Shown: positions 8,834-17,930, numbered from the stretch's first letter. The stretch: DNA of 64,000 nucleotides from Arthrobacter sp. EPSL27 (GCF_001512305.1 NZ_LNUT01000005.1:841774-905773), one strand, 5' to 3'. Notes: a model not told the origin generated them from the sequence alone. Translations and numbers: made by a program.

Positions 8834-9576
8834 GCACCGCGGGCAACGATCTCCACAACGTCGACCTGAGCCGGGAAAGCGCCGCAGCCGGCGGGTCGCC
8901 CCGGCTGTACGGCTACCTGGCGAAGCCTGAGGGGAAGGGACCGTTCCCGGCCGTTCTCATGGTCCATGAGGCCTTCGGCCTCAACGACATCACAGTCCGG
9001 CATGCCGAGCGGATGGCAGCCGCCGGATATCTGACGCTGGCGCTGGACCTGTTCAGCGACGGCGGGGCGCGCCGCTGTCTTGTATCGACCATGCGGTCCC
9101 TGGCTGCCGGAGAGGGACGGGCGTTCACGGACCTGCTGACGGCCCGGCAGTGGCTGCTGGATTCCGGCGACTCCACGGACAAGGTCGGGGTGATCGGGTT
9201 CTGCATGGGCGGCGGCTTCGCCCTGCTGCTGGCCAACGACGGCTTCGACGCCGCGGCCGTGAACTACGGCCGGCTCCCCAAGAACCCGGAAACCGAGTTG
9301 GCCGGCGCCTGCCCGATTGTCGCCAACTTCGGCGCGCGGGACCGCAGCCTGCGCGGTGCGGCAACACAGCTTTCCACGGTCCTGGAGGCACTGGGCACCG
9401 AACACGATGTGAAGGAATTCGAGACCGCAGGGCACGCCTTCCTCAACGATGCGGAGATCGGTCCCCGTCCGCTGCGCCCGTTGTTCCGTGTCCTCGGCGT
9501 GGGGCCGGACCCGCAGTCGGCGCCCGAGGCCTGGCGCCGGATCGAAGACCACTTCGCCCGGCACCTGAAGGGATAG
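8827..9576 (+). CDS. Dienelactone hydrolase family protein
   Basis: 249-residue alpha/beta hydrolase. The nucleophile elbow is GFCMGG with Cys126, and the expected acid and base are Asp172 (GARDRS) and His203 (AGHAF), the Cys-Asp-His triad of dienelactone hydrolases. Such enzymes cleave dienelactones in chloroaromatic breakdown, but many paralogues act on other esters or lactones, so the substrate is open. ATG 8827 overlaps the stop codon of the DUF427 gene. The frame is open further upstream, but that part overlaps the DUF427 gene and is not credible. Confidence 0.85.
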   Translation: MVSTAGNDLHNVDLSRESAAAGGSPRLYGYLAKPEGKGPFPAVLMVHEAFGLNDITVRHAERMAAAGYLTLALDLFSDGGARRCLVSTMRSLAAGEGRAFTDLLTARQWLLDSGDSTDKVGVIGFCMGGGFALLLANDGFDAAAVNYGRLPKNPETELAGACPIVANFGARDRSLRGAATQLSTVLEALGTEHDVKEFETAGHAFLNDAEIGPRPLRPLFRVLGVGPDPQSAPEAWRRIEDHFARHLKG

Positions 9577-9579
9577 CCG

Positions 9580-9717
9580 TCAGAGCTCCGGTGCGTGCTC
9601 CTCGGGCAGCGCTCCCTCATCCTCGGGGTGGCGCTTGAGGTTCAGCAGCGAGAGCGCCAGGCCACCCCAAACGGTGAGGATGGCAATGATCATCATGGTG
9701 ATGGCGATGGTTGTCAC
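9580..9717 (-). CDS. metS: Methionine/alanine importer small subunit MetS
   Basis: A 45-residue protein. One membrane helix (ITMMIIAILTVWGGLALSLL, about residues 6-25) is followed by a charged tail with HPEDEG and ending in APEL. It matches the small subunit that accompanies NSS-family methionine/alanine importers, as in the MetPS system of Corynebacterium glutamicum. The GTG start overlaps the metP stop codon in GTGA, implying translational coupling. Confidence 0.85.
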   Translation of the reverse strand: MTTIAITMMIIAILTVWGGLALSLLNLKRHPEDEGALPEEHAPEL

Positions 9718-11294
9718 CGGGCCTGCTCCTCTTCCTCTTCGGCTTCCTCGTCCACGATGGACTGGTATTCCGGGTCATGGTGGGCCTTGGATTTACGGCT
9801 CCAGGGGATGACGGTCAAGATCAGGGCCAGCACCACCAGTCCGCCGGCCATGCCCCAGCCGAACAGGCCCACAAACCAGGCCGGATAGCCCTCGTAGGTC
9901 GTAGTGATCTTGCTGATGAACTCGTTGGCCACCATGTAGATCAGGGCGAGCGGCACCACGCCGGCCACCAGCACCATCCACGTCCGCCGCATCTTGATCG
10001 TCGAGGTGCGGTTGAGGTGGGCTGAGAGCAGGGGGAGCTTGCGCAGGAACCATGCCAGCACCATGACGGTCACCAGCGCTCCCAGGGTGATGCCGAAGCT
10101 GTTGACGAAAGCGTCGGAGGTGTCCAGCAGGTAGAGGCCGGTCGCCGTCGGGAAGAGTCCCAGCGATACGGCCGCCACCAGCCCGCTGACCACGACGGAA
10201 GCCTTGATGCGTCCCCAGCCCAGCTTGTCCTGCACCGCGGCCACAATGACTTCCAGGACCGAAATCAGTGACGTGACACCGGCGAATACCAGGGATCCGA
10301 AGAACAGGACCCCCATGACGGGCCCGAGCGGCGCCTGGGACACGATGGTGGGGAAAGCCACGAAGGCCAGCCCGATGCCCTGGGTGACCACATCGTTGAT
10401 GCCTGTTCCGGCGGCCTGCGCCATGAATCCCAAGGCGGCGAACACGCCGATGCCGGCCAGGATCTCGAAGCCCGAGTTGGAGAACGCCACCACCATGCCT
10501 GAACCGGTGAGGTCGGTCCTGCGCTTCAGGTAGGAGGAGTAGGTGACCATGATGCCGTAACCCACCGAGAGCGAAAAGAAGATGTGACCGTAGGCTGCAG
10601 CCCACACCGCCGGATCCGCCAGCGCGGCCCAGTCGGGGGTGAAGAAGGCGTTGAGCCCTTGCGCTGCGCCCGGCAGGAACAGGGACTGGACCACCAGCAG
10701 CAGGAACATCACCATCAGCAGCGGCAGCAGGATCGAGTTGGCGCGTGAGATGCCCTTGCGGATTCCGGCCACCATGATGGCGATGACAGTGATCCAGATG
10801 AGCAGCAGCGGGAAGAAGACGGCCGGCACGTACGTAAAGCCGACGCCCGGCGCCTCGGAGAGGGCGAGGAACGTCCCGAAGAAGTAGCCCTCGGCGTCGT
10901 CCCCCCATGCCTCGGTGAACGAAAAGATGGTGTACATCAGGGACCACGCGATAATCACGGCGTAGTAGGCGGCGATCACAAAGCAGACCAGCACCTGCCA
11001 CCAGCCCAGTGGTTCGGCCGCGCGGTGGAGCCGGCGGTAGGCCAGCGGGGCGGAGCCGCGGAACTTGTGCCCCACGGCGTAGTCCAGGAACAGCAGGGGG
11101 ATGCCCGCCGTCAGCAGCGCCACGAGGTACGGGATCAGGAAGGCGCCGCCGCCGTTGTCGTAGGCGATGTAGGGGAAGCGCCAGATGTTGCCGAGGCCCA
11201 CCGCGGAACCGATGGCCGAGAGGATGAACAGCCTGCGGGTGGAAAAGGTTTCGCGCTTCTCTGGCGCTGCGGAGGGGGAAGCCTGGCCGCTCAT
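9714..11294 (-). CDS. metP: Sodium-dependent methionine/alanine transporter MetP
   Basis: 526-residue integral membrane protein of the neurotransmitter:sodium symporter family. The N-terminal signature SAIGSAVGLGNIWRFPY (about residues 26-42) covers the unwound helix 1 that binds sodium and substrate, and about 12 membrane helices follow. The C terminus is strongly acidic (EEAEEEEEQAR). It imports methionine, alanine or related amino acids together with the downstream-coupled metS. About 300 bp upstream contains no gene. Confidence 0.88.
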   Translation of the reverse strand: MSGQASPSAAPEKRETFSTRRLFILSAIGSAVGLGNIWRFPYIAYDNGGGAFLIPYLVALLTAGIPLLFLDYAVGHKFRGSAPLAYRRLHRAAEPLGWWQVLVCFVIAAYYAVIIAWSLMYTIFSFTEAWGDDAEGYFFGTFLALSEAPGVGFTYVPAVFFPLLLIWITVIAIMVAGIRKGISRANSILLPLLMVMFLLLVVQSLFLPGAAQGLNAFFTPDWAALADPAVWAAAYGHIFFSLSVGYGIMVTYSSYLKRRTDLTGSGMVVAFSNSGFEILAGIGVFAALGFMAQAAGTGINDVVTQGIGLAFVAFPTIVSQAPLGPVMGVLFFGSLVFAGVTSLISVLEVIVAAVQDKLGWGRIKASVVVSGLVAAVSLGLFPTATGLYLLDTSDAFVNSFGITLGALVTVMVLAWFLRKLPLLSAHLNRTSTIKMRRTWMVLVAGVVPLALIYMVANEFISKITTTYEGYPAWFVGLFGWGMAGGLVVLALILTVIPWSRKSKAHHDPEYQSIVDEEAEEEEEQAR

Positions 11295-11595
11295 CCCGTC
11301 ACGCCCTGCACACCAGTTGTTGGGTTCATGCTGCGGCGCTGGACACCGCGCTTTTCTGGCCGGTCCATTGGGGCTCGCTCTCGGATGAAGGGGGAAGTCC
11401 GATTACTGGCTATGCCGCGACTTTACTGTCGGCCGCCGATTCAGGGAAGACCCCGGGATGTCCGGAAGCGGACGGATGTTTCCACGGGAACGACGGCGGC
11501 ACCCGGGCAGGCCGGTAACAGCGCGGTAACGGGATGGCTGGTGTGATTGCTGCAGCCGTTAGCGGCCCCTCCCCCAGAGCGAAAGGATAAAGGCG
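11295..11595. other. Intergenic region between metP and the crystallin-like gene
   Basis: About 300 bp between divergent genes. It should hold both promoters, but no convincing -35/-10 pair or conserved leader was recognised. Confidence 0.4.
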
Positions 11596-12189
11596 ATGTC
11601 CTCCCAGAGTGAAGAGAACAGTGCTGCGTTGGTCATGCAGGTAGGCGACAGCGAGCCGGAGGTCCATGACGGCGTCTCGCCGGACGATGTCATGGGGATG
11701 ATTGCCCGCGCCGACGAGGGTATGGCCCGGCGCCTCAAAGCCGCGGAGGAGCGGGTGAGAGCCATCCGTGCCGAGGTGGTGGGCGATCCCGACATGACCG
11801 TGGAGTACTTCCTGCTGCAGCGGGCACAGAGCCGTGTGGGCGAGTTGCTCAGCCACGACCTCGAGCATTTGGACCCCGAGGAGCACCGGGCACGGGTGGA
11901 CCAGTACCACCGCTATGCCGAGGTGGGATCGGCGCTTCTCTACAAGGACCGCGACTTCAAGGGCGGATCGAAGTTCTTCACTGTCACCTGGCCGAACTTC
12001 AAGTGGTGGCCATACAAGTTCAACGACGCCGCATCGTCGGCCAAGGCGTGGGGCGGCAACATCCTGTTCCAGCACACGTGGTACGGGGGCCGCCGGCTCT
12101 ACCTTGTGGGGCTGCCGTATGTGGAGTTCGCCGACCTGGGCCGCTTCGACTTCAACGACATGGCCAGCTCGTTCGTATCCCTGCCCTGA
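11596..12189 (+). CDS. Beta-gamma-crystallin-like, probable calcium-binding protein
   Basis: 197 residues with no signal peptide. Residues 1-105 are charged and helical. Residues about 113-197 look like a two-motif beta-gamma-crystallin domain: LYKDRDFKGGSKFF then NDAASS at 143-148, and LFQHTWYGGRRLYL then NDMASS at 187-192. Both hexapeptides fit the calcium-binding consensus (N/D)(N/D)xx(S/T)S of microbial beta-gamma crystallins, and each sits at the end of a Greek-key motif. Calcium binding is therefore likely but inferred. The start has GGATAAAGG upstream. Its cellular role is unknown, possibly stress or surface related. Confidence 0.65.
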   Translation: MSSQSEENSAALVMQVGDSEPEVHDGVSPDDVMGMIARADEGMARRLKAAEERVRAIRAEVVGDPDMTVEYFLLQRAQSRVGELLSHDLEHLDPEEHRARVDQYHRYAEVGSALLYKDRDFKGGSKFFTVTWPNFKWWPYKFNDAASSAKAWGGNILFQHTWYGGRRLYLVGLPYVEFADLGRFDFNDMASSFVSLP

Positions 12190-12212
12190 CGAAGCCTGAC
12201 ACTCCATACTGA

Positions 12213-12227
12213 CCCGCATGAAGCGGG
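12213..12227 (+). terminator. Weak hairpin after the crystallin-like gene
   Basis: CCCGC (12213-12217) and GCGGG (12223-12227) enclose a 5-base loop, followed by CTT. It is short, so only a possible terminator. Confidence 0.3.
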
Positions 12228-12253
12228 CTTGCCGCACGGTGGCGCTTGTCACG

Positions 12254-12294
12254 TTGACATCTTTTCTGAGTGCACTCATAATTGATTGTACTCA
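12254..12294 (+). promoter_or_regulatory. Promoter with embedded palindromic operator (TetR-type candidate)
   Basis: TTGACA (12254-12259) and CATAAT (12277-12282) are 17 bases apart. The perfect palindrome TGAGTGCACTCA (12267-12278) fills the spacer, and a degenerate copy TGATTGTACTCA (12283-12294) lies over the likely start site, with centres 16 bp apart. A repressor here would block the operon 12313-14904, whose last gene encodes a TetR-family protein. Autoregulation is the simplest reading. Confidence 0.7.
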
Positions 12295-12312
12295 ACAGAA
12301 AAGGGCAGCACC

Positions 12313-13374
12313 GTGAAAGCGTTCGTCATCGTTAAGTACAAAGCCGGCCTCCGGATGGCTGAGGTGGCCGAGCCGGTCTTCGGGGACCGGGATGTCCTGG
12401 TCCGGGTCGAGGCAGCCGGACTCAAACAGCTGGACGAGAAAATCCGCCTCGGCGAGTTCAAGCAGATCCTCCCCTATGCGCTGCCGCTGGTCCTCGGCAA
12501 CGACCTGGCCGGCACGGTGCTTCGCGTCGGGGCGAAGGTGGACGGCTTCAAGCCGGGCGACGAGGTCTTCGCCAGGCCGGACGCGGCCCGCATTGGCACC
12601 TTCGCCGAGCGCATCGCCGTCGCAGAGGCGGATCTGGCGATGAAGCCGTCATCGATCACCATGGCCGAGGCAGGCTCGCTTCCGCTGGTGGCCTTGACCG
12701 CCTGGCAGGCCCTGGTGGAGCGCGGAAACGTGCAGCCCGGGCAGAAGGTCCTCATCCATGCGGGCGCCGGCGGAGTGGGCACTGTCGCAATCCAGTTGGC
12801 CAAACACCTTGGTGCGACGGTCGCCACCACCGCCAGCGCCGCCAACGCGGACTTCGTCCGGGGGCTGGGCGCCGACACCGTGATCGACTACAAGGACGAG
12901 GACTTCGAACAGATCCTCAGCGGCTTTGACCTGGTCCTCGACAGCCTGGGCGGGCGGAACCTGGAAAAGTCCCTCCGCATCCTCCGGCCCGGCGGCGAGG
13001 CGATTGGAATTGCCGGACCGCCGGACCCCGCCTTCGCCCGGGAGTCCAACCTGAACCCGCTGCTCCGCCTCGGCATTGCCGGGCTGAGCCGGAAGATCCG
13101 CAGCCAGGCGCGCCGGCTGGGCGTGGATTACGAATTCCTGTTTATGCATGCCAGCGGCGGGCAACTGGAGCGGATCGCACGGCTGGTTGACGACGGCGTG
13201 CTTCGCCCGGTCGTCGGACGCGTCCACCCGTTCGCCCAGACTCCGGAGGCTTTGCAGGCGCTGGGAACCGGAGGGCTGCGTGGCAAGGCCGTGATCGTCA
13301 ATCCCCCGGGTGACTCCCCCGCCGCAACCCGGTCCGAAGTCGCGGGTCAGCACCGGCAGGGAGAACAGGCATGA
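12313..13374 (+). CDS. NADP-dependent MDR-family oxidoreductase
   Basis: A 353-residue medium-chain dehydrogenase/reductase of the zinc-free quinone-oxidoreductase type. The N-terminal catalytic domain lacks a clear zinc-ligand set; the cofactor domain has HAGAGGVGTVAIQLAK and ends in GKAVIVNP. It probably reduces a quinone, enone or aldehyde with NADPH. GTG 12313 (VKAFVIVKY) is chosen because the upstream ATG at 12286 falls inside the operator and too close to the expected transcription start. It overlaps the next gene by ATGA. Confidence 0.85.
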   Translation: MKAFVIVKYKAGLRMAEVAEPVFGDRDVLVRVEAAGLKQLDEKIRLGEFKQILPYALPLVLGNDLAGTVLRVGAKVDGFKPGDEVFARPDAARIGTFAERIAVAEADLAMKPSSITMAEAGSLPLVALTAWQALVERGNVQPGQKVLIHAGAGGVGTVAIQLAKHLGATVATTASAANADFVRGLGADTVIDYKDEDFEQILSGFDLVLDSLGGRNLEKSLRILRPGGEAIGIAGPPDPAFARESNLNPLLRLGIAGLSRKIRSQARRLGVDYEFLFMHASGGQLERIARLVDDGVLRPVVGRVHPFAQTPEALQALGTGGLRGKAVIVNPPGDSPAATRSEVAGQHRQGEQA

Positions 13375-14228
13375 GCGCCTCCAGCACCGGCGTCCCCACT
13401 TCCTATGCGGCGGCGCCCACCCGTAGTATCGACGCCGACGGCGTCAGCTACGCCTACCGGGAGCTGGGGCCCAAAGGCGGGGTTCCGGTGGTCTTCTTCC
13501 ACCACCTCGGCGCCAACCTGGACAACTGGGACCCGCGGATCATCGACCCCATAGCCCAGGAGCATCATGTGGTCACGTTCGACAACCGCGGCCTCGGCGC
13601 CAGCACCGGGGCGGTGCCGGACAGCATCGAGGCCATGGCGGACGACGCAGCCACGTTCATCCGGGCCCTCGGTTTTGAGGAGGTGGACGTTTTCGGCTTC
13701 TCGCTGGGCGGCATGGTGGCCCAGGAGCTGATCGGGAAGCACCCGGGGCTGGTCCGGAAACTCATCCTCGCCGGCACCGGCCCCAGAGGCGGGAAGGGCA
13801 TCGACAACGTTGCCCGGGTAACGTACCTCGACGTGCTGCGGGCTGCCCTGGTGCGGGCTGATCCGAAGGAGTTCCTTTTCTTCAACCGCAACGCCGCCGG
13901 CAAGCAGGCCGCACGGGCGTTCATCGCACGCCTTCAGGAACGCACCGCCGGCCGCGACCGGCCGGTCCGGATCCGTGCCTTCCGGACCCAGCTGAAGGCC
14001 ATCCGGGACTGGGGACGTGCCGAGCCGGCCGACCTGTCGGCCATCAGGCAGCCAACGCTGATCGCCAACGGCGACCATGACCGGATGGTTCCGTCCAACC
14101 TATCGATGGACCTGCACCGGCGCATCGCGGGGTCCGAGCTGGTGATGTATGAGGACTCAGGGCACGGCGGCATCTTCCAGTTCCACGGGCAGTTCGTTCC
14201 CGCGGCCGTCGGGTTCCTGAAAAGCTGA
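13371..14228 (+). CDS. Alpha/beta hydrolase
   Basis: 285 residues. The nucleophile elbow GFSLGG holds Ser111, the oxyanion region is HHLGANLDNW, DNRGLG follows strand 4, and the C-terminal NGDHDRMV and DSGHGG supply the probable Asp and His. Substrate unknown. Start and previous stop overlap (ATGA), so it is co-translated with the oxidoreductase. The pairing of an MDR enzyme, a hydrolase and TetR suggests an inducible detoxification or small catabolic unit. Confidence 0.85.
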   Translation: MSASSTGVPTSYAAAPTRSIDADGVSYAYRELGPKGGVPVVFFHHLGANLDNWDPRIIDPIAQEHHVVTFDNRGLGASTGAVPDSIEAMADDAATFIRALGFEEVDVFGFSLGGMVAQELIGKHPGLVRKLILAGTGPRGGKGIDNVARVTYLDVLRAALVRADPKEFLFFNRNAAGKQAARAFIARLQERTAGRDRPVRIRAFRTQLKAIRDWGRAEPADLSAIRQPTLIANGDHDRMVPSNLSMDLHRRIAGSELVMYEDSGHGGIFQFHGQFVPAAVGFLKS

Positions 14229-14301
14229 CGCCGGGCGGGCGCCCCATTGGCTACACTCGAAGTCAGTTCAACCACAGGACCGTCCCGGAGGACCCACCGC
14301 C

Positions 14302-14904
14302 ATGCACCTTGCTTCGCAGCCCGTCGGCCGGCGGGAACGGAACAAGCAGGCCAAGCTTGACCGGATCACGGCGGCTGCCCGTGAACTGTTCGCCGAGCAC
14401 GGCATTGACGACGTCACCACGCAGCAGATCGCGGACAAGGCCGACATCGGCACGGGCACCTTGTTCCTGTACGCCAAGAGTAAGGGCGAGCTGCTGCTGC
14501 TGGTCCAGAACTCGGCCTACGCGGATGCCCTCACCAGGGGCACCGCGGACGCTGCGGAAACCACGGAACCGCTCGACGCCGTGATGGCGATCATCCGGCC
14601 GGTGGTGGAGTGCAACCGGACCCAGATCGACAACGGCCGCACCTACCTGCGGGAGATGGTGTTCGGCGACCCCAGCGAACCCCACCACCACGCTGCCCTG
14701 ACGCACGCCGCGGGGACCGAGGCCGCAATCGCCGGCGTCCTGCAGCGTGACGGCCGCACCACGCCCGATGCTGCGGCCACGCTCGCCCGTGTGGTCTCCG
14801 CCATCATGTTCGTCAGCATGGCCGCGGCGACCAACGTCGCGTGGTCGGTGGAGGACCTGCTTATGGACATCCGGGAGCAGGTCGCAGCAATCCTTCCCGG
14901 CTGA
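14302..14904 (+). CDS. TetR-family repressor
   Basis: 200 residues with an N-terminal helix-turn-helix (ITAAARELFAEHGIDDVTTQQIADKADIGTGTLFLYAKSKGELL) and a C-terminal ligand domain of unrecognised type. CCCGGAGGA precedes ATG 14302. It lies 73 bp behind the hydrolase in the same orientation and is the best candidate to bind the palindrome at 12267-12278, controlling the operon and itself. Confidence 0.88.
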   Translation: MHLASQPVGRRERNKQAKLDRITAAARELFAEHGIDDVTTQQIADKADIGTGTLFLYAKSKGELLLLVQNSAYADALTRGTADAAETTEPLDAVMAIIRPVVECNRTQIDNGRTYLREMVFGDPSEPHHHAALTHAAGTEAAIAGVLQRDGRTTPDAAATLARVVSAIMFVSMAAATNVAWSVEDLLMDIREQVAAILPG

Positions 14905-15000
14905 GCTGCGGCAGCGGGGCCCGGCCGGGCGCTTCTGGAATCACTCTGAAAGATCCTCAAGATGCTCCGTCAGGACGGGAGAAAAGCTGGCTGCACCAGG

Positions 15001-15426
15001 TCAGCTGAACGGGACTCTTACGGGCTTGAACCTGAACGGACCACCACATTCTTTCCCGAACGGGTACTCCCCGGTCGACTCCGTTTCGATCTGCAGCTCG
15101 CCGCCGTTCCGGGCCCCTGACAAGGCGACCACCTCCACATTGATGGATGTGACATTTACGGGCGGAACCAGGTATGGCCGGGACTGCGGGACCAGCCACC
15201 GGCCGACGTCGCTCTTCACCACGGGTTCCGGGGTGCATCCCTCTCCGAAGCATGCCGCAACCGACGCCGGCTCCTGGGAGAAGATCAGCTCCACATGACC
15301 ATCAAACCCGTAACCCACTGCCGGGCAGACTTTGCTGCCCGGCAGCGTCTCACCGAACAGCAGTGCGAGGGACACCAAGGCGGCGCAACCACCCAGGGCG
15401 ATCAGGAGCAGCCCTCGGCGCTTCAC
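15001..15426 (-). CDS. Hypothetical membrane-anchored or secreted protein
   Basis: 141 residues from GTG 15426: a basic start (MKRRG), a hydrophobic helix at about 4-24, then an extracellular domain with four cysteines (CPAVGYG, CFGEGC, KECGG) that may form disulfides. GGCAALV could act as a lipobox, but the hydrophobic run continues beyond the Cys, so a membrane anchor is equally likely. The family was not recognised. A longer frame back to 15474 is possible but lacks a better ribosome-binding site. Confidence 0.55.
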   Translation of the reverse strand: MKRRGLLLIALGGCAALVSLALLFGETLPGSKVCPAVGYGFDGHVELIFSQEPASVAACFGEGCTPEPVVKSDVGRWLVPQSRPYLVPPVNVTSINVEVVALSGARNGGELQIETESTGEYPFGKECGGPFRFKPVRVPFS

Positions 15427-15966
15427 GTGAGCCTGCCCCCCTGAGTCGCCGAGAATGTGGGGCAGCGGCCGCACGTCCCGCCGGTCCGCCAGCCCGGCAC
15501 GTCAGCATTCTGGGCAGTTCCTTGCCCGGCCCCGACGAGACAGCCTTGCACCGGTGGCGGCATGTGCTGCAGCGAACGCCTGAGCATTGGGCTCCACATC
15601 CACGAGTTGGCTTTTGCCGTCACGCTAACCGGTCCATACGCAGGCGCCTAGTAAGGAATATGCTCGATCGGCTCGGAAAAGACGCCCCACCGGTTCCTTA
15701 TCGCGACGCCCGCAGAGCAGACTGGGACCGCAGGGGAAGGCAGCTTCAGCCCCTGGCAGACATCCGGCAGCTGCCCTCCGAGGGACATCAACGAAGCGGC
15801 AAACTCAGAACCCGTCCACGTCTCAATCGGGCATCGATACCGGAAGTTCCGGCTACGGATGGTCTCCGCGCGGTACATGATCCGTAGAGTTGCAGGCTGC
15901 ACATAACGCCCACAGAAGAAAAATCCGTCAGAGCAGTCTGAGCGCTCAAGAGCGCAGGAGGAGAAA
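15427..15966. other. Long gap before the BCCT transporter
   Basis: About 540 bp. A minus-strand frame at 15648-15878 (76 residues, ending in RWGVFSEPIEHIPY) looks protein-like in its C-terminal part but has no good start or ribosome-binding site; it may be a small gene or a remnant. The rest should hold the promoter of the BCCT gene, but no clear boxes were recognised. Confidence 0.35.
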
Positions 15967-17769
15967 ATGGGAATGTCTGCCACACCAGGCGTCAGTACCG
16001 ATCAACGTCCCCCGAACGAACCGAAAGAGTCCGTGGTCAACGCCCGGGTGGATCGGGAACCGCCCGCCAACTCGACGCAGCCGGGCAAGAGCATCGACAA
16101 GCGGGTCTTCTGGCCCGCAGCCAGCATCATCCTGGTCTTCGCACTTTTTGCCATCTTGTTCCCCGCAACAGCGACGGACATGTTCAGTTCCATCCAAAGC
16201 AACGTCATCAAGTGGTTCGGCTGGTACTACGTCGCCGCCGTCGCCGTTTTCGTTGCCTTCGCTCTCTGGATCGGGCTCAGCCGCTACGGTGACATCAAGC
16301 TCGGCACGGATGAAGATGAACCGGAATTCTCGGTTATGTCCTGGTTTGCACTGCTGTTCGCCGCAGGGATGGGCATCGGTCTTGTCTTTTTTGGTGTCGC
16401 CGAACCCTTGAACCATTTCGCTTCGCCGCGTCCGGGGGTCGAAGGAACCCCGATCCAGATCGCCCAACAGGCTATGACACAGACATTCCTCCACTGGGGG
16501 CTGCACGCCTGGGCCATCTACGTCGTCGTGGGCGTCTCAATCGCCTACGCCGTTCACCGTAAAGGACGGCCCATCTCCATCCGCTGGACCCTGGAGCCCC
16601 TGCTGGGCACGCGGCGCGTTGCCGGGGGCTGGGGCAACCTCATTGACGTTGTCGCGCTCGTCGGCACGCTCTTCGGTGTGGCGACGTCCTTGGGCCTGGG
16701 CGTCCTTCAGATATCAGCAGGACTCGAAGAAGCTAACATCATGCAGGCCACCCAGATGACCCAGATCGGCCTGATCTTGTGCATCATCACCCTCACCATC
16801 GTCTCGCTCGTCTCGGGTGTAGGCAAAGGCATGAAGTGGTTGTCCAACACCAACCTCATCCTCGCCGGTGCGCTGCTGGTCTTCGTGCTCTTCACGGGCC
16901 CCACCCTGTTCCTGCTGCGTGAGTTCGTGCAAGCCATAGGCAACTACCTCCAGAACGTTATGGGCCTGACGTTCAACACACTCGCGTTCGCCGGAGCCGA
17001 GGGCGAAGCCTGGCAGGCGGCCTGGACCACGTTCTATTGGGGCTGGTGGATTTCATGGGCCCCGTTCGTCGGCATCTTCATCGCACGCATCTCCAAAGGC
17101 CGCACCGTCCGCCAATTCGTCGCCGGTGTCCTGCTGGTCCCCAGCACCGTCGGGTTCCTCTGGTTCGCTGTCCTGGGCGGCACCGCCCTCCACCGCGAGA
17201 TCTTCGGCGGCGGCGGCCTGGTCGGTGCGGACGGAACCGTTAATACCGAGGGGGCGCTCTTCGGTATGCTCGGCGGACTTCCCGGCGGGACCATACTCAT
17301 CATCGGCGCAATCCTCCTGATCGCAATCTTCTTCATTACCTCCGCTGACTCCGGTGCCCTGGTCATGGGCATGCTCTCGACCGGCGGCGACGTCGAACCC
17401 AAGAACTGGATCCGCATCTTCTGGGCACTCTCCGCCGCAGCCGTGGCAATCGCCCTGCTCGTGGCCAACGGACTCGCGGCCATACAGACGGCCGCGATTC
17501 TTACCGCACTGCCTTTCAGCGTCGTCATCCTGATGATGTGCGTCGCCACGGCCAAGGCCTTCCACCAGGAACACGCCATGCTCATGCGTGCCCAACGGAA
17601 GCTTGCTCGTGAGCAACTGGCAGCCCAGGTATCCGAAGACGTCCAGGACTCCATGGAGGAGCAGTATCTGGAACACGTAGCCGACCAAGTTGCCGCCGCC
17701 GTCGAATCGCAGTTCACCAAAGGTCCCTCATCACAGCCACAGAACCGCTCAGGCACAAGAGGGCTATAA
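15967..17769 (+). CDS. BCCT-family betaine/choline/carnitine transporter
   Basis: 600 residues with about 12 membrane helices. Family signatures include GMGIGLVFFGVAEPLNHF in the helix 3 region and the Trp-rich segment WTTFYWGWWISWAPFVG (substrate aromatic box and helix 8). The N-terminal (about 55 residues) and C-terminal tails are hydrophilic; the latter, rich in charged and Gln residues, could sense osmotic stress as in BetP, which is inference. A strong AGGAGGAG precedes ATG 15967. It imports glycine betaine or a related compatible solute with sodium or protons. A hairpin terminator follows at 17807-17842. Confidence 0.9.
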   Translation: MGMSATPGVSTDQRPPNEPKESVVNARVDREPPANSTQPGKSIDKRVFWPAASIILVFALFAILFPATATDMFSSIQSNVIKWFGWYYVAAVAVFVAFALWIGLSRYGDIKLGTDEDEPEFSVMSWFALLFAAGMGIGLVFFGVAEPLNHFASPRPGVEGTPIQIAQQAMTQTFLHWGLHAWAIYVVVGVSIAYAVHRKGRPISIRWTLEPLLGTRRVAGGWGNLIDVVALVGTLFGVATSLGLGVLQISAGLEEANIMQATQMTQIGLILCIITLTIVSLVSGVGKGMKWLSNTNLILAGALLVFVLFTGPTLFLLREFVQAIGNYLQNVMGLTFNTLAFAGAEGEAWQAAWTTFYWGWWISWAPFVGIFIARISKGRTVRQFVAGVLLVPSTVGFLWFAVLGGTALHREIFGGGGLVGADGTVNTEGALFGMLGGLPGGTILIIGAILLIAIFFITSADSGALVMGMLSTGGDVEPKNWIRIFWALSAAAVAIALLVANGLAAIQTAAILTALPFSVVILMMCVATAKAFHQEHAMLMRAQRKLAREQLAAQVSEDVQDSMEEQYLEHVADQVAAAVESQFTKGPSSQPQNRSGTRGL

Positions 17770-17806
17770 AGAAATCCACTAAATCCGCACGGTGACTAGT
17801 GCGCAC

Positions 17807-17842
17807 AAGTGGCCTCCGCACCATCAGGTGTGGAGGCCACTT
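17807..17842. terminator. Terminator between convergent genes
   Basis: 16-base arms 17807-17822 and 17827-17842 pair with one mismatch around an ATCA loop. It lies between the BCCT gene and the convergent BrkB-like gene and could serve both. Confidence 0.75.
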
Positions 17843-17930
17843 GCTTAACATGGCCTACCTGCAGCTTCTTGGAAGGCGGGCACCAGGCCTGCGCCAATGA
17901 GAGGCGCCAGAATGGCGCCTAGAAGCCGTC

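Noticed and set aside
15648..15983. Possible 111-codon minus-strand gene upstream of the BCCT transporter
   Set aside because: The C-terminal part looks protein-like but there is no credible start codon with ribosome-binding site, and the N-terminal part is unlike a protein; kept only as a note.
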